Of a DNA stretch of 64,000 nt, positions 1-9,965 are shown one piece after another. The position numbers were made by a program, and so were the translations under genes. The notes beneath the pieces are model-generated. The model ran no database searches, was not told where the DNA came from, and saw only the letters and a program-made list of their open reading frames with translations. The stretch spans positions 62,001 through 126,000 of the forward strand of contig JADYZV010000111.1 of the NCBI GenBank assembly GCA_020852965.1. The letters run 5' to 3'. Source of the stretch: Pirellulaceae bacterium (lineage in GTDB: Bacteria; Planctomycetota; Planctomycetia; Pirellulales; Pirellulaceae). Every line of letters begins with the position of its first letter. Within the stretch, counting starts at the first letter, position 1.

Positions 1-548
1 AAACGCAAGCGAAACCGAATGCGCTAGTTCACAATGAGCAGATTCCATGCCAATTCTAACGGCTCGATCTCGGTATAAGCTTTAGCAAGTTTGGCACAAT
101 TTAATTCTTATCATGCGAGCTCAAGTTGGCTGGGGTTTTCTGCCAATAAACTGCCCAAAACTGCCCCAGCGAGGCGGTCCGTTGCGCTGAATCGTTTGAT
201 AGGGAATACAGCCAACCTGCCAACAAAACTTTCCATTCCTGTTCGTGCGCGTAAACCCTAGTTTGCGTTGCCGCAAGCGTGCTTTACACGCCCGTTGCCG
301 TTCAACACTTCAAAGTAGCAGACACTGCGGGTTGCGATTTCACAACACACTTTTTTCAGCTTCTATGACGTAGGCGTAGGTGCTATCATCGATTGCTTCA
401 TTTTCATGGAAACTCATGAATCAACCGGGTTAACGAAAATAGCATTAACGCAACTGATGCATGTTCGGATAGGATTGCTCGGTGTGATTGAGCAATGGCT
501 TGGGAAGTATTCTGTCGACCTTTGTACTGCCTTTGCGTCCCTCAAGAA
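1..548. other. Window edge, no gene recognised
   Basis: No reading frame here has coding character, and no tRNA or obvious repeat was seen. The stretch is AT-richer than its surroundings. It lies downstream of the minus-strand PDZ gene that ends at 549, so it probably holds that gene's transcription end and the flank of a gene outside the window. Confidence 0.4.
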
Positions 549-1742
549 CTAAGGAGCGGCAACCGAGAAGAGCTGACGGAGTAGGTCGGTACGCGAATAA
601 CGCAGCTCGCCGTAACGTTGCATCCACTGCTGCAACTCACTTTGTGTCGGAGGTCGCTTAACAACTTGGGTAAAGATGCGTCCGAGCCATTCGGCATTGT
701 TGTTTCCGGCTGCGTCGAAATACTCTTGGCTGGCCAGCAAGTCCAACGGAACTAAGTTAAGGCGGTTTTCGATATCAGGCGTCGTTCGAAAAACGGCCAA
801 CTCGACAAACGTCGGGTCGCGATTGAGATACCTTCGATACATGCTTGTTAATCGCGAATCGACAGTATCGTAGTTGGGCCCGTAACCCGCACTAATGACG
901 CCTCCAGGATTGGAGTTATTGACGGACGCAAGCGTCAACTGGGCTTGGGTACCTCCGCCGTTGGTTAGCACGCGTTGCGGCTGAATAGTATCGGCGATAG
1001 TGCGGCCGCCCGATGTGATCGTTGCGCGTACTTGGTAGGTATCTTGACTATTGATGAACGTGGGGTCGTAGGCGATTTCGAAAGGGAAACTGTTACCGCT
1101 GCCAGGACGGAATTGTTTGGTTCCGTTGTGAACGCTGTAATAGGGACGTGTCACGTTTTCGATCTGTACCGTGACAATCGCATCGGCAGGCAGTGCGTAG
1201 CCGTCGCGATAGTTGACCGTGCCGACCAAGAGTGTGTTGGGATTATCGAGCTGAATGGGGACAGAGGCGAGTTGTCCGCTACGGTGATCTTGGATGATCA
1301 ATGTCACCGAACCATTGGGGTCGGCACGACGATTGATTTCTTCAGCCAAATCGTAGACTCGGCCTGCCACCATGCCGACTTGGAAACCTCCCACGTTAAC
1401 AATCAAGTCACCGACTTCGATGCGTGCGCGGGCGGCTGCTGAATTGTTACTGACGTTGTTGACGAGCACACCCGTGTCGCGATTTTGCCCGGAGACTCCC
1501 AGTCGCCAGCGGCGCTGTTGTTGAGTTTGAGTCCCGAGCCAATCGTTTCCCTGCCAAAGCGAGCTCTGTCCGAGCGATGGCATGCGATCGCGATCGGTCG
1601 CGCTGGTATCCCAGCGTGTCTGGGCCGAGAGCGACGTCGCGCTGGCTACGAAACACGCTAGGGATGCGACAACGAGTAGTGGACTCCATCGTGTCGAGCG
1701 GTTCGTAGCAAAGGTAGCATGATGGTCGGTGGGATGAGACAT
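549..1742 (-). CDS. Secreted PDZ-domain protein with YbaY-type domain
   Basis: The start is set at 1742 because ATG there is preceded by an AGGAAG ribosome site; the longer frame upstream runs through a palindromic repeat. The protein of about 397 residues has a hydrophobic export signal ending in SLSAQT, so it is probably secreted. A PDZ-like part (GVLVNNVSNNSAAARA, then EVGDLIVNVGG) occupies roughly residues 70-160. It is followed by a YbaY-like beta domain (GTVNYRDGYALPADAIVTVQ) and a C-terminal helical part (YRRYLNRDP...LLASQEYF) resembling DUF4214-type modules of planctomycete exported proteins. Function is unknown; binding or scaffolding at the cell surface is an inference. A family A repeat separates it from the PstS-like gene. 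Confidence 0.75.
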   Translation of the reverse strand: MSHPTDHHATFATNRSTRWSPLLVVASLACFVASATSLSAQTRWDTSATDRDRMPSLGQSSLWQGNDWLGTQTQQQRRWRLGVSGQNRDTGVLVNNVSNNSAAARARIEVGDLIVNVGGFQVGMVAGRVYDLAEEINRRADPNGSVTLIIQDHRSGQLASVPIQLDNPNTLLVGTVNYRDGYALPADAIVTVQIENVTRPYYSVHNGTKQFRPGSGNSFPFEIAYDPTFINSQDTYQVRATITSGGRTIADTIQPQRVLTNGGGTQAQLTLASVNNSNPGGVISAGYGPNYDTVDSRLTSMYRRYLNRDPTFVELAVFRTTPDIENRLNLVPLDLLASQEYFDAAGNNNAEWLGRIFTQVVKRPPTQSELQQWMQRYGELRYSRTDLLRQLFSVAAP

Positions 1743-1761
1743 GGCGATACTTCCTGTTTTC

Positions 1762-1900
1762 GATAGTCTTGACGAGACAAATTTTTGGTAGTGGACGAGG
1801 CCCGCGAGTCCGTTTGATTCCTTGAATTCGTTAACCGCTAGGGACTCGTAACCTCGTCCACTACGGCACAACCCTAAGTCCTAGCTTTGGCAACGCACTA
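1762..1900. repeat. Palindromic repeat family A, copy 1
   Basis: Imperfect inverted repeat of about 139 bp. The inner arms read GTAGTGGACGAGG...GAGTCC and GGACTCGTAACCTCGTCCAC. The outer ends start TAGT and end CACTA, matching copies at 10.25, 53.1 and 63.1 kb. The right end CTA (1898-1900) is, on the minus strand, the TAG stop codon of the PstS-like gene. The structure is MITE- or REP-like and no transposase is nearby. Confidence 0.8.
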
Positions 1901-3055
1901 ACGAATCGTTTGCGCGTTGAGGTTTTCTAAGCCAGCTCGGAGTAGCGGCAAATCGACGGGGAAGAACCCAACCAGGATGGCTTGGGTCTGGCCCGCTTGG
2001 CACATCGCATAACGCACGAATTCTTGACTGGCCTTGGCCTTAGCGTCGCTCTGTCCCAAATCGATAACCAGAGTCAACGGGCGCATCAGCGGATAGCGCC
2101 CACTGAGGACCGCTAGATCGTCGCATGGCACGATAGTTCCCCCCACGTCTAACTGCAGCGGCTTGACCAAACGGCCACTGCTGCGATACCCGCAGATAGC
2201 AATCCCTAGCGGGTCATTGCTAAGTGCTTCCAGCACCTCGGCATTGGAGGAAAACGAGGCGGTGGGCGAACGCATGTGCGAGCCACTGAAGACATACTCG
2301 CTCAAGAAAAGCTGCGTGCCACTATCTCGGGTGCGTGCAATCACATGTAGTGGCTCATTCTCCAAGCCGCCAGTTGCACCAACGGCGCTCCAAGTCAATT
2401 CATCTGGATAGTTATCCGTAGTAAACAGATCGCGAACTTTTTCTCCCGAGATGGAAGTCGTCGGATTGGAGCTATTTACAAAAACCGTTAGCGCTTCACG
2501 GGCGACCATGAAAGCAGTCGGCTGTTTCAACCCCAGTTTACGCAGCTCTTCCAACTCTTGTTCGGGAACCGGTCGCGAATACATGGCGATAGCGGTAGGG
2601 TTGGCGGCAAGCATTTTGGCAGTGTCACCCGAGCCGGCCCCAGAAATTTCGACTTTGCTGTTTGGGTGGAACTGCTTAAAACCGTTGACCCAGCCATTGG
2701 CCAGCGCATCCATGCTCGTCGAACCGACCACATGGATTGTTTGGGTGACATCAGCTTGCGGTCGATACGGTTCGATCGACTTGAGCATCGCCGTAAGTTG
2801 CTCGATCGCTGAACCGCGGTTGCTGCTATCGCTCGATGTCGCTGCGCGATTGCTCTCGCCTAGTCCCGTCGGCTGTTGTGCGGCGACCGGAGTCGCAAGT
2901 GACCACGCGAGGACTGCGATTGCTTGTATTACTGGACGGAGCGCGGGCCGCCGCTGGCCGCCTAAAAGCCGTCTGGGGCGATTCGAGTGGCCATGCCCCC
3001 TCGGCTGTTTGACTAGCCACGTCCAGACCTGGGTTGGGTAAAGTGCAGCAACCAT
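1898..3055 (-). CDS. PstS-like phosphate-type ABC substrate-binding protein
   Basis: The start at 3055 has a GGAG site eight bases upstream. The product of about 385 residues carries a long basic N-region, then a hydrophobic export segment ending near TPVAAQQ. The mature part has the PstS/SBP-like signature IHVVGSTSMDALANGW, GAGSGDTAKML, and later RDSGTQLFLSEYVF, LGIAICGYR and the PLTLVID strand, as in phosphate-binding proteins of PBP-like fold. In this family the protein binds phosphate or another oxyanion in the periplasm. No pstCAB genes are beside it, so its partner and ligand are unknown. Its last codon lies in the family A repeat. Confidence 0.75.
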   Translation of the reverse strand: MVAALYPTQVWTWLVKQPRGHGHSNRPRRLLGGQRRPALRPVIQAIAVLAWSLATPVAAQQPTGLGESNRAATSSDSSNRGSAIEQLTAMLKSIEPYRPQADVTQTIHVVGSTSMDALANGWVNGFKQFHPNSKVEISGAGSGDTAKMLAANPTAIAMYSRPVPEQELEELRKLGLKQPTAFMVAREALTVFVNSSNPTTSISGEKVRDLFTTDNYPDELTWSAVGATGGLENEPLHVIARTRDSGTQLFLSEYVFSGSHMRSPTASFSSNAEVLEALSNDPLGIAICGYRSSGRLVKPLQLDVGGTIVPCDDLAVLSGRYPLMRPLTLVIDLGQSDAKAKASQEFVRYAMCQAGQTQAILVGFFPVDLPLLRAGLENLNAQTIR

Positions 3056-3254
3056 CAAAAACACTCCATCGTTATGGGGACGGCCAGTCCTAACGAGGAA
3101 CATCCGTGAAAGACACTCCCTATAAAACACAGCCCCGGTGGGTAACAGCCCGCCGAAGCACCTATGCCTCCTTGGCCGCGCTGCCCGAACATTGTTGCCG
3201 CATTCTACGTATTTCCTCCTGCTGTGGCGATTGCGATTTGGCAGTTTTTTTACA

Positions 3255-3314
3255 CTTTCCGCGAATCGAGGAACAGGCGAATCGCATCGGTTTCTCGGCG
3301 TTTGCCGCTCGTAC
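3255..3314 (-). pseudogene. Decayed 5' end of a DGC-type gene after torD
   Basis: Directly after the TorD-like stop codon the minus strand can be read as VRAANAEKPMRFACSS. This matches the start of the intact DGC protein at 25629-26021 (MQAASDNKPILFACSG). By hand count about 33 of the first 45 bases agree. The ATG is lost and the match stops after roughly 20 codons. It marks the gene that once followed the chaperone here. Confidence 0.55.
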
Positions 3315-4115
3315 TCAATTTACCTCAATTTGATGTAGGTCCGGTGCACCGCACTCGTACGGATTGTCGGGATCGGTAATGGGTTGCATGTGATGCTCGG
3401 GCAATAGGTCGATGGGCCAAGCGTGCAAGTCGGTGAGCGACTGCCAGAGTACGAACAACCACTGGGAGGCAGCGGCGAAGTATTCGAGTCGGGTTTGTTC
3501 GCACATCTGCCAGCAGACCGACGGCAGCCAATCGTGCATGTGCTCGCGTGCGTACTTAGACAATGCTTGCATGACAACTTCATACGCTTCGCTGTTGGGA
3601 GCCCGCGAGGCAGAGGCCAACAGCATGCCTACGAACTCAAGCTGGCACAATAGATGATCGGGACGCTCTCCTAGTGACAAACTCCGCTGCCAGCCGAAGG
3701 CATGGTAAAAACCGCTTAGGTCTCCCAGGATCGTTCCCTTGTCACGGCGGATATATGAGGCTTGGTTCAATGGGCAGGCGGTCGCACCATCGAAAAGGCG
3801 GGAGTATTCGTCGGACCAAGCTTCCAGCTCGATACTTTTGGCACATCGCTGCACATCGGCCAAAGCGGACAATGGAGTGGTCCGAACTGCGTCAAGCTCC
3901 TGCGGTACACACTCTTCTGGCGTAAGGCAGGCTTGATCCGCAACGGACCCTAGGGCAGCGCGCAGCAGTTGTTGCAATTCTTCGGGCGGCAAGTCGAACC
4001 ACCTCCACTGGCCAGCTTCCTGGAACGCCTGAGGTGAACGCAACATATCAACGGTCAGAAGTACCAAGTCGGCTTGGGCAGCCAGCGCGACGGTATTCGC
4101 TTCGGAAGCGTTCAT
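3315..4115 (-). CDS. TorD/NarJ-like molybdoenzyme chaperone (delta subunit)
   Basis: The start is chosen at 4115 because ATGA there overlaps the stop of the gamma gene by four bases, typical of coupled translation. The protein of about 266 residues is helical and cytoplasmic. It has the TorD-family layout: EYSRLFDGATACPLNQASYIRRDKGTI in the middle, then a FYHAFGW turn and a DHLLCQLEFVGML helix. Such chaperones hold the Tat-exported alpha subunit until molybdenum cofactor and Fe-S clusters are in place. As last gene of the operon it belongs to the alpha-beta-gamma set upstream. Its final codons (HQIEVN stop) are repeated in the scar at 26022. Confidence 0.85.
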   Translation of the reverse strand: MNASEANTVALAAQADLVLLTVDMLRSPQAFQEAGQWRWFDLPPEELQQLLRAALGSVADQACLTPEECVPQELDAVRTTPLSALADVQRCAKSIELEAWSDEYSRLFDGATACPLNQASYIRRDKGTILGDLSGFYHAFGWQRSLSLGERPDHLLCQLEFVGMLLASASRAPNSEAYEVVMQALSKYAREHMHDWLPSVCWQMCEQTRLEYFAAASQWLFVLWQSLTDLHAWPIDLLPEHHMQPITDPDNPYECGAPDLHQIEVN

Positions 4116-5122
4116 GGATCGATCCTCATCGGAGTCCAATTGGTAATGTTCTTGCGGCCACCCCGATTGTCAGCCTGGCCATCCCACACGGCAAAGGCGA
4201 CCAATTGCTGGCTTGGATTCGCGTTGAAACGCTCGATCACTGGGTCAGCCGAGTCGATGGGACGATCGATGACCACATACCATTTACCCTCTTGCCACAC
4301 GCCGCGCCCGTGACTCGGCGTGGCATCGATATGGGTCGCGCTACCAAAGCCATGCGCGGTCAATTCCTCCACAGGGTTTTTGCGTGTGAAGTCGGCCATT
4401 GGATTGCCGGCCGATGCAGCGATCAACCATTGCTTGGAGGCCGGATCGTCGAACGACTTATCCATCGTGAAAGGCTTCTCGCCCGATGCAAACCAGTATA
4501 AATCCGCATCGGAGTTTGGATGAGTTTTGGCCCAGTCTTGAAAGCCAAGGTCGACATCTTTTTGCCAAGTAGCCTTCCAGTGCAGCATGCGCACTGGCAT
4601 CTGAGGACCACCCATTGTGTAAGGGGCTCCGTCGGTCAACGGAAACTGTACGGCCACCGCATCGGAGAACTCTCCCACGTCGCTTTGATCGGCCACGGTT
4701 GGTTGGTCCCAACTCAATCGCCAGACGTAGCGCACCCCATCGTGTACCGACTGGACTCGCAGGACTGGGACCGTGCCCGCCTCGAGCGCAGGTTGAGCTA
4801 CTTGTTGCGGCTGCAAGGGGACTTCGGCGACGGCGATCTTATCCCAAAACGGATCGAGTGGATCATCGGTCGTTGGCGCTCGGTCCACTTTGCTAACTTT
4901 GACTTCAGTTGGTGGAGCTTCGGACGTGGGCATGGTACCAGCCGCTGGCGACGCGCCGGCTAACGCCGACGCAGCCGGCAGGCTCTCGCTGGCGGCTGGA
5001 ACGACAACCACGACCGGTCGCCGCGTAACAATAAAGACCGATGCGATCATCGTCAGGAGGATCAACAGTGCGCCACCGATGATGCCCAACAGCATCCGGT
5101 TGTTTTCTTGATTACGTTCCAT
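4112..5122 (-). CDS. Haem-b gamma subunit of type II DMSO reductase family (EBDH-type)
   Basis: The start at 5122 is placed by an AAGGA site before ATGGAACG. The protein of about 336 residues has one N-terminal membrane helix (LLGIIGGALLILLTMIASVF), an Ala/Pro-rich linker, then a domain matching the ethylbenzene-dehydrogenase gamma/cytochrome c-552-like fold (RYVWRLSWDQPT, AVAVQFPL, HWKATWQKDV, GVWQEGKWYVVIDR). In this family the domain carries one b-type haem that passes electrons between the beta subunit and a periplasmic or membrane acceptor. The membrane anchor would tether the complex to the outer face of the inner membrane. It overlaps the chaperone gene by four bases. Confidence 0.85.
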   Translation of the reverse strand: MERNQENNRMLLGIIGGALLILLTMIASVFIVTRRPVVVVVPAASESLPAASALAGASPAAGTMPTSEAPPTEVKVSKVDRAPTTDDPLDPFWDKIAVAEVPLQPQQVAQPALEAGTVPVLRVQSVHDGVRYVWRLSWDQPTVADQSDVGEFSDAVAVQFPLTDGAPYTMGGPQMPVRMLHWKATWQKDVDLGFQDWAKTHPNSDADLYWFASGEKPFTMDKSFDDPASKQWLIAASAGNPMADFTRKNPVEELTAHGFGSATHIDATPSHGRGVWQEGKWYVVIDRPIDSADPVIERFNANPSQQLVAFAVWDGQADNRGGRKNITNWTPMRIDP

Positions 5123-5207
5123 GAGTGAGTTCCTTAGGCTAAGCATCGGCCAATTGTTGTCGTGGGGCACTTCGCAAACCAACGCCTGATCGCGGAGCGA
5201 TCAGCGA

Positions 5208-6335
5208 CTATGCCGTATTGTGTCGGTAGGCACCGTGCTGCTCGTCGAAATGCTTGCGGTAGTAGGTCGGCTCGGTAAACGGTACGCGGACAACTTCAAC
5301 GCCATCGACGTCCCAACCTACCGCCACGTCGCCTTGCACTTCGTATCGCGTGATGATGCGTGGGCTGGCACCAAACAACATCAAGGCACCGAGCAGTTGT
5401 TTGTCATCCTTCAAATTGCGATACATCTCCTTGGCCTCTTCAACGCCTGGGCCAAACAGTTGTTCAAGAAAGGGATCGGGGACGTGCACTGGCGGAATGT
5501 AGAACACGTTTGGTCCAGTTCCAAACTGTGGATAACAGGGCAATGCCAGTTTGCGGATCTTGATGATGTAGTCCAGTGGGTTATCCTCGCGGGGCTCCTC
5601 TTGAGTCGTCAAGAAACCGTGCAAACGGATCTTGCCGATGCACGATTCCACGCACAAAGCCACGTTGCCTTGTTCGACGCGCGGGAAGCAACCGATGCAC
5701 TTTTCACTGGCGCGATTGATGGTATTGAAAAAGACCTTCTTGTAAGGGCAGGCTTGCACGCACTCTTGATAGCCACGGCAACGCTCTTGATCGACGAGCA
5801 CAATGCCATCCTCCTCGCGCTTGTAAATCGCCTTGCGAGGGCAGGCTGCCAAACAGGCCGGGCTGTCGCAGTGATTGCAGATGCGCGCCAGATAGAACAT
5901 CCAACCGTTGTGGGTTCCATCAAAATGGGAACCCTTATCGATCATCTCCGACAGATCGTCTTCCCCCAGATTCGGCGACGAATAATCCCGTTCGCCCGGC
6001 AGGTGCCCGGCCGGTGGCTTGCCTTCTCCATTCTTCTCAAAGATGGTGATCGAATGCAGTTTCTTGCCGTCCCAAGTGGTATCGCCCATGATATCCATCA
6101 ATTTGCTATCCCAGGCGTGGGGATAGCCACCGTAGGGCTTGGTTTCGACGTTGTTCCAGAAAATCGTTTCCTGCCCTTTGCCGCTGGTCCAACACGTTTT
6201 GCAAGCCACGGTGCAAGTCTGGCACTCGATGCACTTGTTCGTATCAAAGATATAAGCGACTTGACGCTTTGGCGGCGGCGCGTCGTACGGGTACTCTTGC
6301 TCGCGACCGATGTGCCAGTTGAAGCGCTTGACCAT
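5208..6335 (-). CDS. nxrB: Fe-S beta subunit, nitrite oxidoreductase/nitrate reductase type
   Basis: A 375-residue electron-transfer subunit with the NxrB/NarH-like opening [16 protein letters not shown] and the conserved [12 protein letters not shown] segment. Four cysteine groups are visible: [38 protein letters not shown], and CIGCFP with CVESCIGK. Together they fit three [4Fe-4S] and one [3Fe-4S] cluster. There is no export signal, so it probably leaves the cell bound to the Tat-exported alpha subunit, as is known for this family. It sits 29 bp after the alpha gene. Selenate, chlorate or dimethylsulfide enzymes of the same family are alternatives, but the N-terminus resembles NXR most. 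Confidence 0.88.
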   Translation of the reverse strand: MVKRFNWHIGREQEYPYDAPPPKRQVAYIFDTNKCIECQTCTVACKTCWTSGKGQETIFWNNVETKPYGGYPHAWDSKLMDIMGDTTWDGKKLHSITIFEKNGEGKPPAGHLPGERDYSSPNLGEDDLSEMIDKGSHFDGTHNGWMFYLARICNHCDSPACLAACPRKAIYKREEDGIVLVDQERCRGYQECVQACPYKKVFFNTINRASEKCIGCFPRVEQGNVALCVESCIGKIRLHGFLTTQEEPREDNPLDYIIKIRKLALPCYPQFGTGPNVFYIPPVHVPDPFLEQLFGPGVEEAKEMYRNLKDDKQLLGALMLFGASPRIITRYEVQGDVAVGWDVDGVEVVRVPFTEPTYYRKHFDEQHGAYRHNTA

Positions 6336-6364
6336 GGGGTGTTTCCTTGTTGGAATGCGGAATC

Positions 6365-9300
6365 CTAAGCCTTCTTGATTTGGCAGAAACTGCCAGCCAT
6401 AAACTTTTTCAAAAGCTCACTTTCGTAGGTAGGTCGCAAGCCCAAAGAGGCTGGCCGCCACAACCCTTGGCCACCGATCCCACCAGGCTCGGCGCGCGTG
6501 ATCTTGACCATCGCTTCACGCGGCGCACCGGTCGGGCAATGCACGTCCGGTACAAAGCCCTTGGTCATGTCCTGCGTCAACATCTCCTTGACGTTCAACG
6601 AGTCGGTCATCCACGTCGGCTTGATAAACCCGCGTGTGCAGCTTTGATGGCTTCCGTAGCGGAACATGGCCTTGTAATTGGTCGTCGGCGATTGCGCCAT
6701 ACCATCCGCCCGCTCCTTGGCACCTTGCACCGTGCCATAGGTCGCTCCGTGTGCGTTGTGCCACATGCGGGTAACACCGCGAGGCGTGCCGGGATAATAG
6801 CGTGCCCGCGCCATCAATCGCGCCATCTCGTAGGCTTCAGGATTGTGCTCCCAACCATGGAAGGGTCGATCCTTCGGATCGGCATCGATCCACACATAGT
6901 CACCTTCTTCGATGCCAAGTTTCTTAGCATCCAAGGGGTGCATGTCGACATACATCTCACCCACCATCGGCATGCGTCGGTCGGCGCGATTCATGTCACC
7001 AAACGGACCGAACCATACGGCGATGATGTCCACGTCCGTCGGCGTGGTATGCGCACCGTGCCGATACTTGGGGGTATGGAAGATGAATTCGTAACCGTAC
7101 CTCTTGAGTGGGTGTTCCGTCTTGAGCAGTTCTTCCACTGTCAAAATCACGTGCCGAGCCTGACGTGCTTCGCCGGAAAGGTCCTTGCGATCGGCGCCAT
7201 AATCCTCTGGACTTTTCGGCCTCAACAGCGGGTGCTGCTTGGCAACGATCACGTTCGGTTCGTAGAACGTCGAATCGATCGGTTCTCGATGCAACACCAT
7301 GTTCTCGCCACTATCCATGAATTCGGGCTCATCGCGATAGAACTCAAGTCTTCCGGTGCGGGTGTACCAAGGGCGATGCTCGTTCGATTGCTCCCAGCCG
7401 CCGACCTTGGGATAGGTCCGCGTCTCCATGATGGTCGGAATCCCCTGTGCGGCTTTGGCTTCCAGATCCTCGATGCGATGTCCGCGAGTCATATTGGAGT
7501 GATCGAGAATGCGCTGCAGATAGGGTCGCGAAGTCCCTTGATGAACGAACTGCCAATAGTCGACCATGCGTCGATCGTCGATCAACTTGCCCATCGCCGC
7601 GCATAAACCAGCCGCAACTTCAACATCTCCCTTGGTGTCGTGGATGCGAGGAAGCGACGTCGCTGGAAAGATGTAGAGAAACGGATTGGTGACACTGATG
7701 GTCATATCCGGATACTTCATTTCGGCCCAGCTATCGATTGGGAAAACAACGTCCGCATATTCGCAGCTAGCCGTCCACCACCATTCATTGACCCCTACGA
7801 ACTCGACACGCCGCAAGGTGTTGACCACAGTCTCGTAGTGTCCCTTGGCATTGCCGATCAGCGAGTTGGAATTCGATACGTGAATCGATTTGGACGGGGT
7901 GGGCAAGTGCGTCTTGCCTGTCAGTACCGCATCACCGTAGCGGAGTATGGTGTCTCCGTGATTGAAATAGTGGACCGACTCGCCACGAAAATACTTCTTG
8001 AAATTCGTCACCGGCTGCTGCGGGTCCAATTCGGGTTGGAAAGGATTTTCGGCGATGTATTGGCCCATGCCGCTGAAGAAGGCAGAGCGGTAGTTGCCTG
8101 CGTACGAGCCAACGTTTCCACCAACGAAACCGACGTTGCGAGTCAGCGCTGCGATTAGGAATACGGCGCGGTCCTTCAGGTCGCTGTTGAAGTATTGATT
8201 CGGTCCCATCCCAAGCACAAAGGAGGTCTTCTCGGGATTGGCAGCGATCTGCCGAGCCAAATTGCGGACTGCATCAGCGGGTGCCCAGGTCAGTTTTTCA
8301 ACCTGTTCGGGCGTATAGGAACCGTCGAGCAGTTCCTTGGTTACGTCATATACGGTGCGGCATTGAACCGTTTCTCCGTTCGCCAATTTGACCTCAAACG
8401 TCCCCGTCAACGCTGGCTTGATTTGCGTATCGGTGAAATACTGGCCCACCAAGTCGCGGTGAATGGCTTGTGGGCGGTCGCCAACCGAATCCCACAACAC
8501 GTAGTCGCCCCATTCCTCACGACGCACGCTGGTGAGAATCGCAGCAGGCTGCTCAAAGGGTTTGGGGGATTTTTCATTGGGCTGAGTTACGACAACTCCG
8601 TTGCGCAGCTCTTGCAGTTGATAGTCCGGAAAGACCTCTGCAGCTTGCAGCATTTGGCCGTTGTCCATCCGTATCAGCAGCGGCAGATCGGTGTGCGACG
8701 TAGTATATTGTTCGTCGTAGAGCTTCTCTTCCATGACCACTTGGGCCAGCCCCAACGCCAGGGCCGGCGTTGTTCCCGGTCGGACGATAAAGGCTTCGTC
8801 GGCCTTACTGGTTGTCGCGGAGTATTCGGCGGCGATGACTACGACCTTCGAGCCCTTCATGCGGGCTTCAGTTAACCAGTGCGCGTCGGGCATCTTGGTG
8901 CAGACCCAATTCATCCCCCACACCAAGATCAAGTTAGACTTTTCAACGTTGCACAAATCGAAGTCGACCGTCTGTTGACCCGTTACCATGGGATGGCCCG
9001 GTGGCAAGTCGGTGTGCCAGGAGTAGTTATCCCAACCGCGTGCGCCAATCGCCTGCTCCGGCTTGACCCCACGAACTTTGGCGTCGAGCAGAGCCATCGA
9101 GTTGGCAATGCGATACTGCGCGAAGATTCGCGTGGCTCCCAAGGCTGCCATGCCACCACGGAATTTTAGCGTCTGGGTGCCCGCACCTTCCGTGGCTTCT
9201 ACCATCAACGGATCATAGCCTTGGGCAAGCAAACGCTGTTGCCCTTCGGGACCGCTATAGGTGGCGGCAATGTTGGCCATGGCTGCGGCGGAGTAGTTAA

Positions 9301-9847
9301 AGGCCTCATCCCAGCTAACGGCTACCCAGGCATCGCGACCGCGATTCAAATATTTGTCCGCATCGACGGCCCCCGTTTGCGGATCGCGTGGAAAGCCCTC
9401 GTCGGCCCACTGCTTGAATCCCTTGCGAACCAGCGGTCGTTTGCAGCGACGGTCGCCGTAAAAGCGACGCACCAGCGCCAGCCCCTTTTGACATACGCGC
9501 GGTTCCCAACGCTGGCTGGCTTGATTGCCCTGCAAGTCGGTAGCTTTGGAAAAACCGAAAGTGGGACTGATGCGTGTCACCACGCCGTTCTTGACGTGCG
9601 CATTGAGTAAGCAATTGTGAGTATCGTTGGGAGCGCACAGAAACGTGAACGACGAGTCTGAGTGATATAGATCGCGATAGAGTTTTTCCCAGTCGCGGTT
9701 GGGATAACTACTAAGAGGATTTTCGACAGTCAGCGGTTCGATGCTGTGGACGGCGTCTTGAGCCCAACTATGAACCGCCGCAGCACTTGCCCCAGCCATA
9801 GTGAGTTGGTACAAGAACTGCCGACGATTCTTGCGATTCTCAGTCAT
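6365..9847 (-). CDS. nxrA: Molybdopterin alpha subunit, nitrite oxidoreductase/nitrate reductase-like, Tat-exported
   Basis: The start at 9847 follows a strong GGAGGG site. The protein of about 1160 residues begins with a twin-arginine signal (RRQFLYQL) ending in VHSWA. The FS0 cluster region reads CAPNDTHNC: Cys71, Asp75, Cys79 and Cys119 fall where NarG has His, Cys, Cys, Cys. An Asp in this set is what I recall for NXR of Nitrospira and anammox bacteria. HTDLPPGHP holds Asp280, aligned with the molybdenum ligand of NarG (WYCDLPPASP). The enzyme should catalyse nitrite/nitrate or another oxyanion conversion in the periplasm, donating to or taking electrons from beta and gamma. Direction of reaction cannot be read from sequence. 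It leads a four-gene operon. Confidence 0.88.
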   Translation of the reverse strand: MTENRKNRRQFLYQLTMAGASAAAVHSWAQDAVHSIEPLTVENPLSSYPNRDWEKLYRDLYHSDSSFTFLCAPNDTHNCLLNAHVKNGVVTRISPTFGFSKATDLQGNQASQRWEPRVCQKGLALVRRFYGDRRCKRPLVRKGFKQWADEGFPRDPQTGAVDADKYLNRGRDAWVAVSWDEAFNYSAAAMANIAATYSGPEGQQRLLAQGYDPLMVEATEGAGTQTLKFRGGMAALGATRIFAQYRIANSMALLDAKVRGVKPEQAIGARGWDNYSWHTDLPPGHPMVTGQQTVDFDLCNVEKSNLILVWGMNWVCTKMPDAHWLTEARMKGSKVVVIAAEYSATTSKADEAFIVRPGTTPALALGLAQVVMEEKLYDEQYTTSHTDLPLLIRMDNGQMLQAAEVFPDYQLQELRNGVVVTQPNEKSPKPFEQPAAILTSVRREEWGDYVLWDSVGDRPQAIHRDLVGQYFTDTQIKPALTGTFEVKLANGETVQCRTVYDVTKELLDGSYTPEQVEKLTWAPADAVRNLARQIAANPEKTSFVLGMGPNQYFNSDLKDRAVFLIAALTRNVGFVGGNVGSYAGNYRSAFFSGMGQYIAENPFQPELDPQQPVTNFKKYFRGESVHYFNHGDTILRYGDAVLTGKTHLPTPSKSIHVSNSNSLIGNAKGHYETVVNTLRRVEFVGVNEWWWTASCEYADVVFPIDSWAEMKYPDMTISVTNPFLYIFPATSLPRIHDTKGDVEVAAGLCAAMGKLIDDRRMVDYWQFVHQGTSRPYLQRILDHSNMTRGHRIEDLEAKAAQGIPTIMETRTYPKVGGWEQSNEHRPWYTRTGRLEFYRDEPEFMDSGENMVLHREPIDSTFYEPNVIVAKQHPLLRPKSPEDYGADRKDLSGEARQARHVILTVEELLKTEHPLKRYGYEFIFHTPKYRHGAHTTPTDVDIIAVWFGPFGDMNRADRRMPMVGEMYVDMHPLDAKKLGIEEGDYVWIDADPKDRPFHGWEHNPEAYEMARLMARARYYPGTPRGVTRMWHNAHGATYGTVQGAKERADGMAQSPTTNYKAMFRYGSHQSCTRGFIKPTWMTDSLNVKEMLTQDMTKGFVPDVHCPTGAPREAMVKITRAEPGGIGGQGLWRPASLGLRPTYESELLKKFMAGSFCQIKKA

Positions 9848-9935
9848 CGAGAGTCCCTCCGGAAAGCTGACTTGCAACAGGTTCACGCGCGTGGAACCAT
9901 ACCAACGAAATGCGGAGTCGCAATTCGTGATCACC

Positions 9936-9965
9936 ATCCTATGGTTGATTGACGACACGCGTCAA
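9936..9965 (-). promoter_or_regulatory. nxr-type promoter with overlapping palindrome
   Basis: On the minus strand a TTGACG box (9960-9965) is followed after 18 bases by TAGGAT (9936-9941). The -35 box is half of a palindrome, TTGACG-N5-CGTCAA (9949-9965). The same boxes at the same spacing recur at 26209-26238 in a region that is otherwise diverged, which supports function. A repressor bound to the palindrome would cover the -35 box; the Rrf2 protein encoded beside the second copy is the obvious candidate. Confidence 0.55.

Noticed and set aside
5220-6368. Long plus-strand open frame (382 codons) opposite the beta subunit gene
   Set aside because: It mirrors the codon pattern of the minus-strand Fe-S gene, shows no family character and has no ribosome site.
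6347-7606. Plus-strand open frame of 419 codons opposite nxrA
   Set aside because: Antisense of a strongly supported gene; composition (Arg/His rich) is typical of a shadow frame.
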